Of a DNA stretch of 39,570 nucleotides, positions 39,207 to 39,570 are shown in pieces. This stretch comes from an uncultured Lachnospiraceae bacterium (lineage in GTDB: Bacteria; Bacillota; Clostridia; Lachnospirales; Lachnospiraceae). Both the position numbers and the translations under genes were made by a program. Location of the stretch: NCBI GenBank assembly GCA_910586725.1, contig CAJUJL010000026.1:1-39570 (forward strand), given 5' to 3'. Under the pieces are notes generated by a model. That model did not search any database. It was not told where the DNA came from and saw only the letters and a list, made by a program, of their open reading frames with translations. Each line of letters opens with the position of its first letter. Position 1 is the first letter of the stretch.

Positions 39207-39319
39207 TGTGGAATTATGAAAAACGTCTGGAATATCCAATTAATATCAAAGAAACGAACCCGAAAATCGCTAAGTTTATTATGAGTCAGTATGGCGGTCT
39301 GTATTGTTTTAACATATAA
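39206..39319 (+). pseudogene. cotJC: Truncated 5' end of cotJC (spore-coat manganese-catalase-like protein)
   Basis: AAGGAGG precedes ATG 39206, and the first 31 codons (MWNYEKRLEYPINIKETNPK, then IAKFIMSQYGG) match the start of CotJC, a coat protein of the manganese-catalase superfamily of about 190 residues. In the family the QYGG is followed by a DGEL/AxxRYL segment. Here the frame instead reads LYCFNI and stops at 39319. All metal-binding residues are therefore missing. The stop coincides with a switch to AT-rich sequence with an inverted repeat, so the gene has been cut by an insertion, or its remainder lies beyond the element to the right of the window. Confidence 0.85.
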
Positions 39320-39324
39320 CAATA
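39302..39324. repeat. Inverted repeat at the cotJC break point
   Basis: TATTGTT (39302-39308) and AACAATA (39318-39324) are exact complements around a 9-bp centre. They lie 10 bp after the last conserved cotJC codon, a position suited to a recombinase or transposase binding site at an element end. A chance occurrence in AT-rich DNA cannot be excluded. Confidence 0.45.
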
Positions 39325-39570
39325 TTTAAAAATTTTATTTCTATAATATATATCTCCCGCTCACGACATTATCAGAAATCCGATCCAACACCATATATGT
39401 GCCAATGCCTCTTTCTGCGGCGAATCTTGCAAATCTAAAAACAAATAAAAAACTCCTGTTCTGCACACAATGTCATTTAGTTAGAGAATTACTTTGTTAA
39501 GTTAAGGTTAATCGGAAATTGCACATTGCTACGAAAATAAAGCTCGTAGCCAAGAATTGAACCTTGACAA
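39320..39570. mobile_element. Probable end of an unidentified inserted element
   Basis: These 251 bases carry no recognisable gene start. On the minus strand a frame is open from 39472 to the TAG at 39341 (43 residues). Its last part, including RFARFAAERGIGTYMVLDRI and ending VSGRYIL, looks protein-like and may be the C-terminus of a gene read toward cotJC. A hairpin GCTACGA/TCGTAGC lies at 39528-39550. The composition differs from the coding DNA to the left. No transposase or recombinase signature is visible within the window, so the element type is unknown. Confidence 0.4.

Overview
The window looks like a chromosomal segment of a spore-forming, low-to-moderate GC Firmicute, most likely Lachnospiraceae or a near relative. 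The reasons are a PolC-type replicase, the MEP isoprenoid genes dxr and ispG in the pyrH-to-polC housekeeping order, the sporulation genes gerW and cotJABC, a DUF2953 (YtfI-like) protein, the Gx transporter/NusG-domain-II pair, and decayed Rpn-family nuclease genes of a type common in that family. Almost all genes lie on the minus strand and are tightly packed. No CRISPR array, rRNA or complete mobile element is visible.

Layout. (1) 1-1260: a patch of broken Rpn (PD-(D/E)XK, recombination-promoting nuclease) fragments plus the first codons of a gene leaving the left edge. (2) 1300-10620, minus: a long run uppP, ftsK/spoIIIE, fhs, folD, a zinc-ribbon/TPR/chitobiase-C membrane protein, an AGCS amino-acid symporter and rlmH. 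A sigma-A-like promoter precedes uppP and a strong hairpin follows rlmH. (3) 10671-12178: rpmB with promoter and terminator, a MerR regulator with a membrane-embedded C-terminus and a strong internal in-frame start, and a 45-residue membrane protein on the other strand. (4) 12240-14351, minus: gerW, a DUF2953 gene, a hypothetical gene and a NUDIX hydrolase with its own promoter. (5) 14382-19951, minus: a class B PBP and SEDS glycosyltransferase pair overlapping by 41 nt, a U32 peptidase-family protein and zapA. (6) 19941-23994, minus: miaB, a NusG-domain-II protein, a Gx transporter, ruvA and ruvB behind a TTGACA-N17-TAAAAT promoter. (7) A 4'-phosphopantetheinyl transferase, and tRNA-Thr(CGU) on the plus strand. 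(8) 24858-37341, minus: polysaccharide deacetylase, bactofilin, pyrH, frr, uppS, cdsA, dxr, rseP, ispG and polC, so envelope-shape genes sit directly upstream of nucleotide, translation, isoprenoid and replication genes. (9) An exported FKBP/trigger-factor-like lipoprotein. (10) 38675 to the end, plus: cotJA, cotJB and a cotJC that is open for only 37 codons.

The most notable observation is at the right edge. The cotJC reading frame is intact up to its conserved SQYGG segment and then runs into AT-rich, unrelated sequence with inverted repeats. This resembles the boundary of an inserted element. Because cotJ belongs to the sporulation programme, a skin-like intervening element that excises during sporulation is an attractive but unproven explanation; a plain disruptive insertion is the main alternative. 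The second most notable is the membrane-tethered MerR protein, whose internal Shine-Dalgarno and ATG could yield a form lacking the DNA-binding domain.
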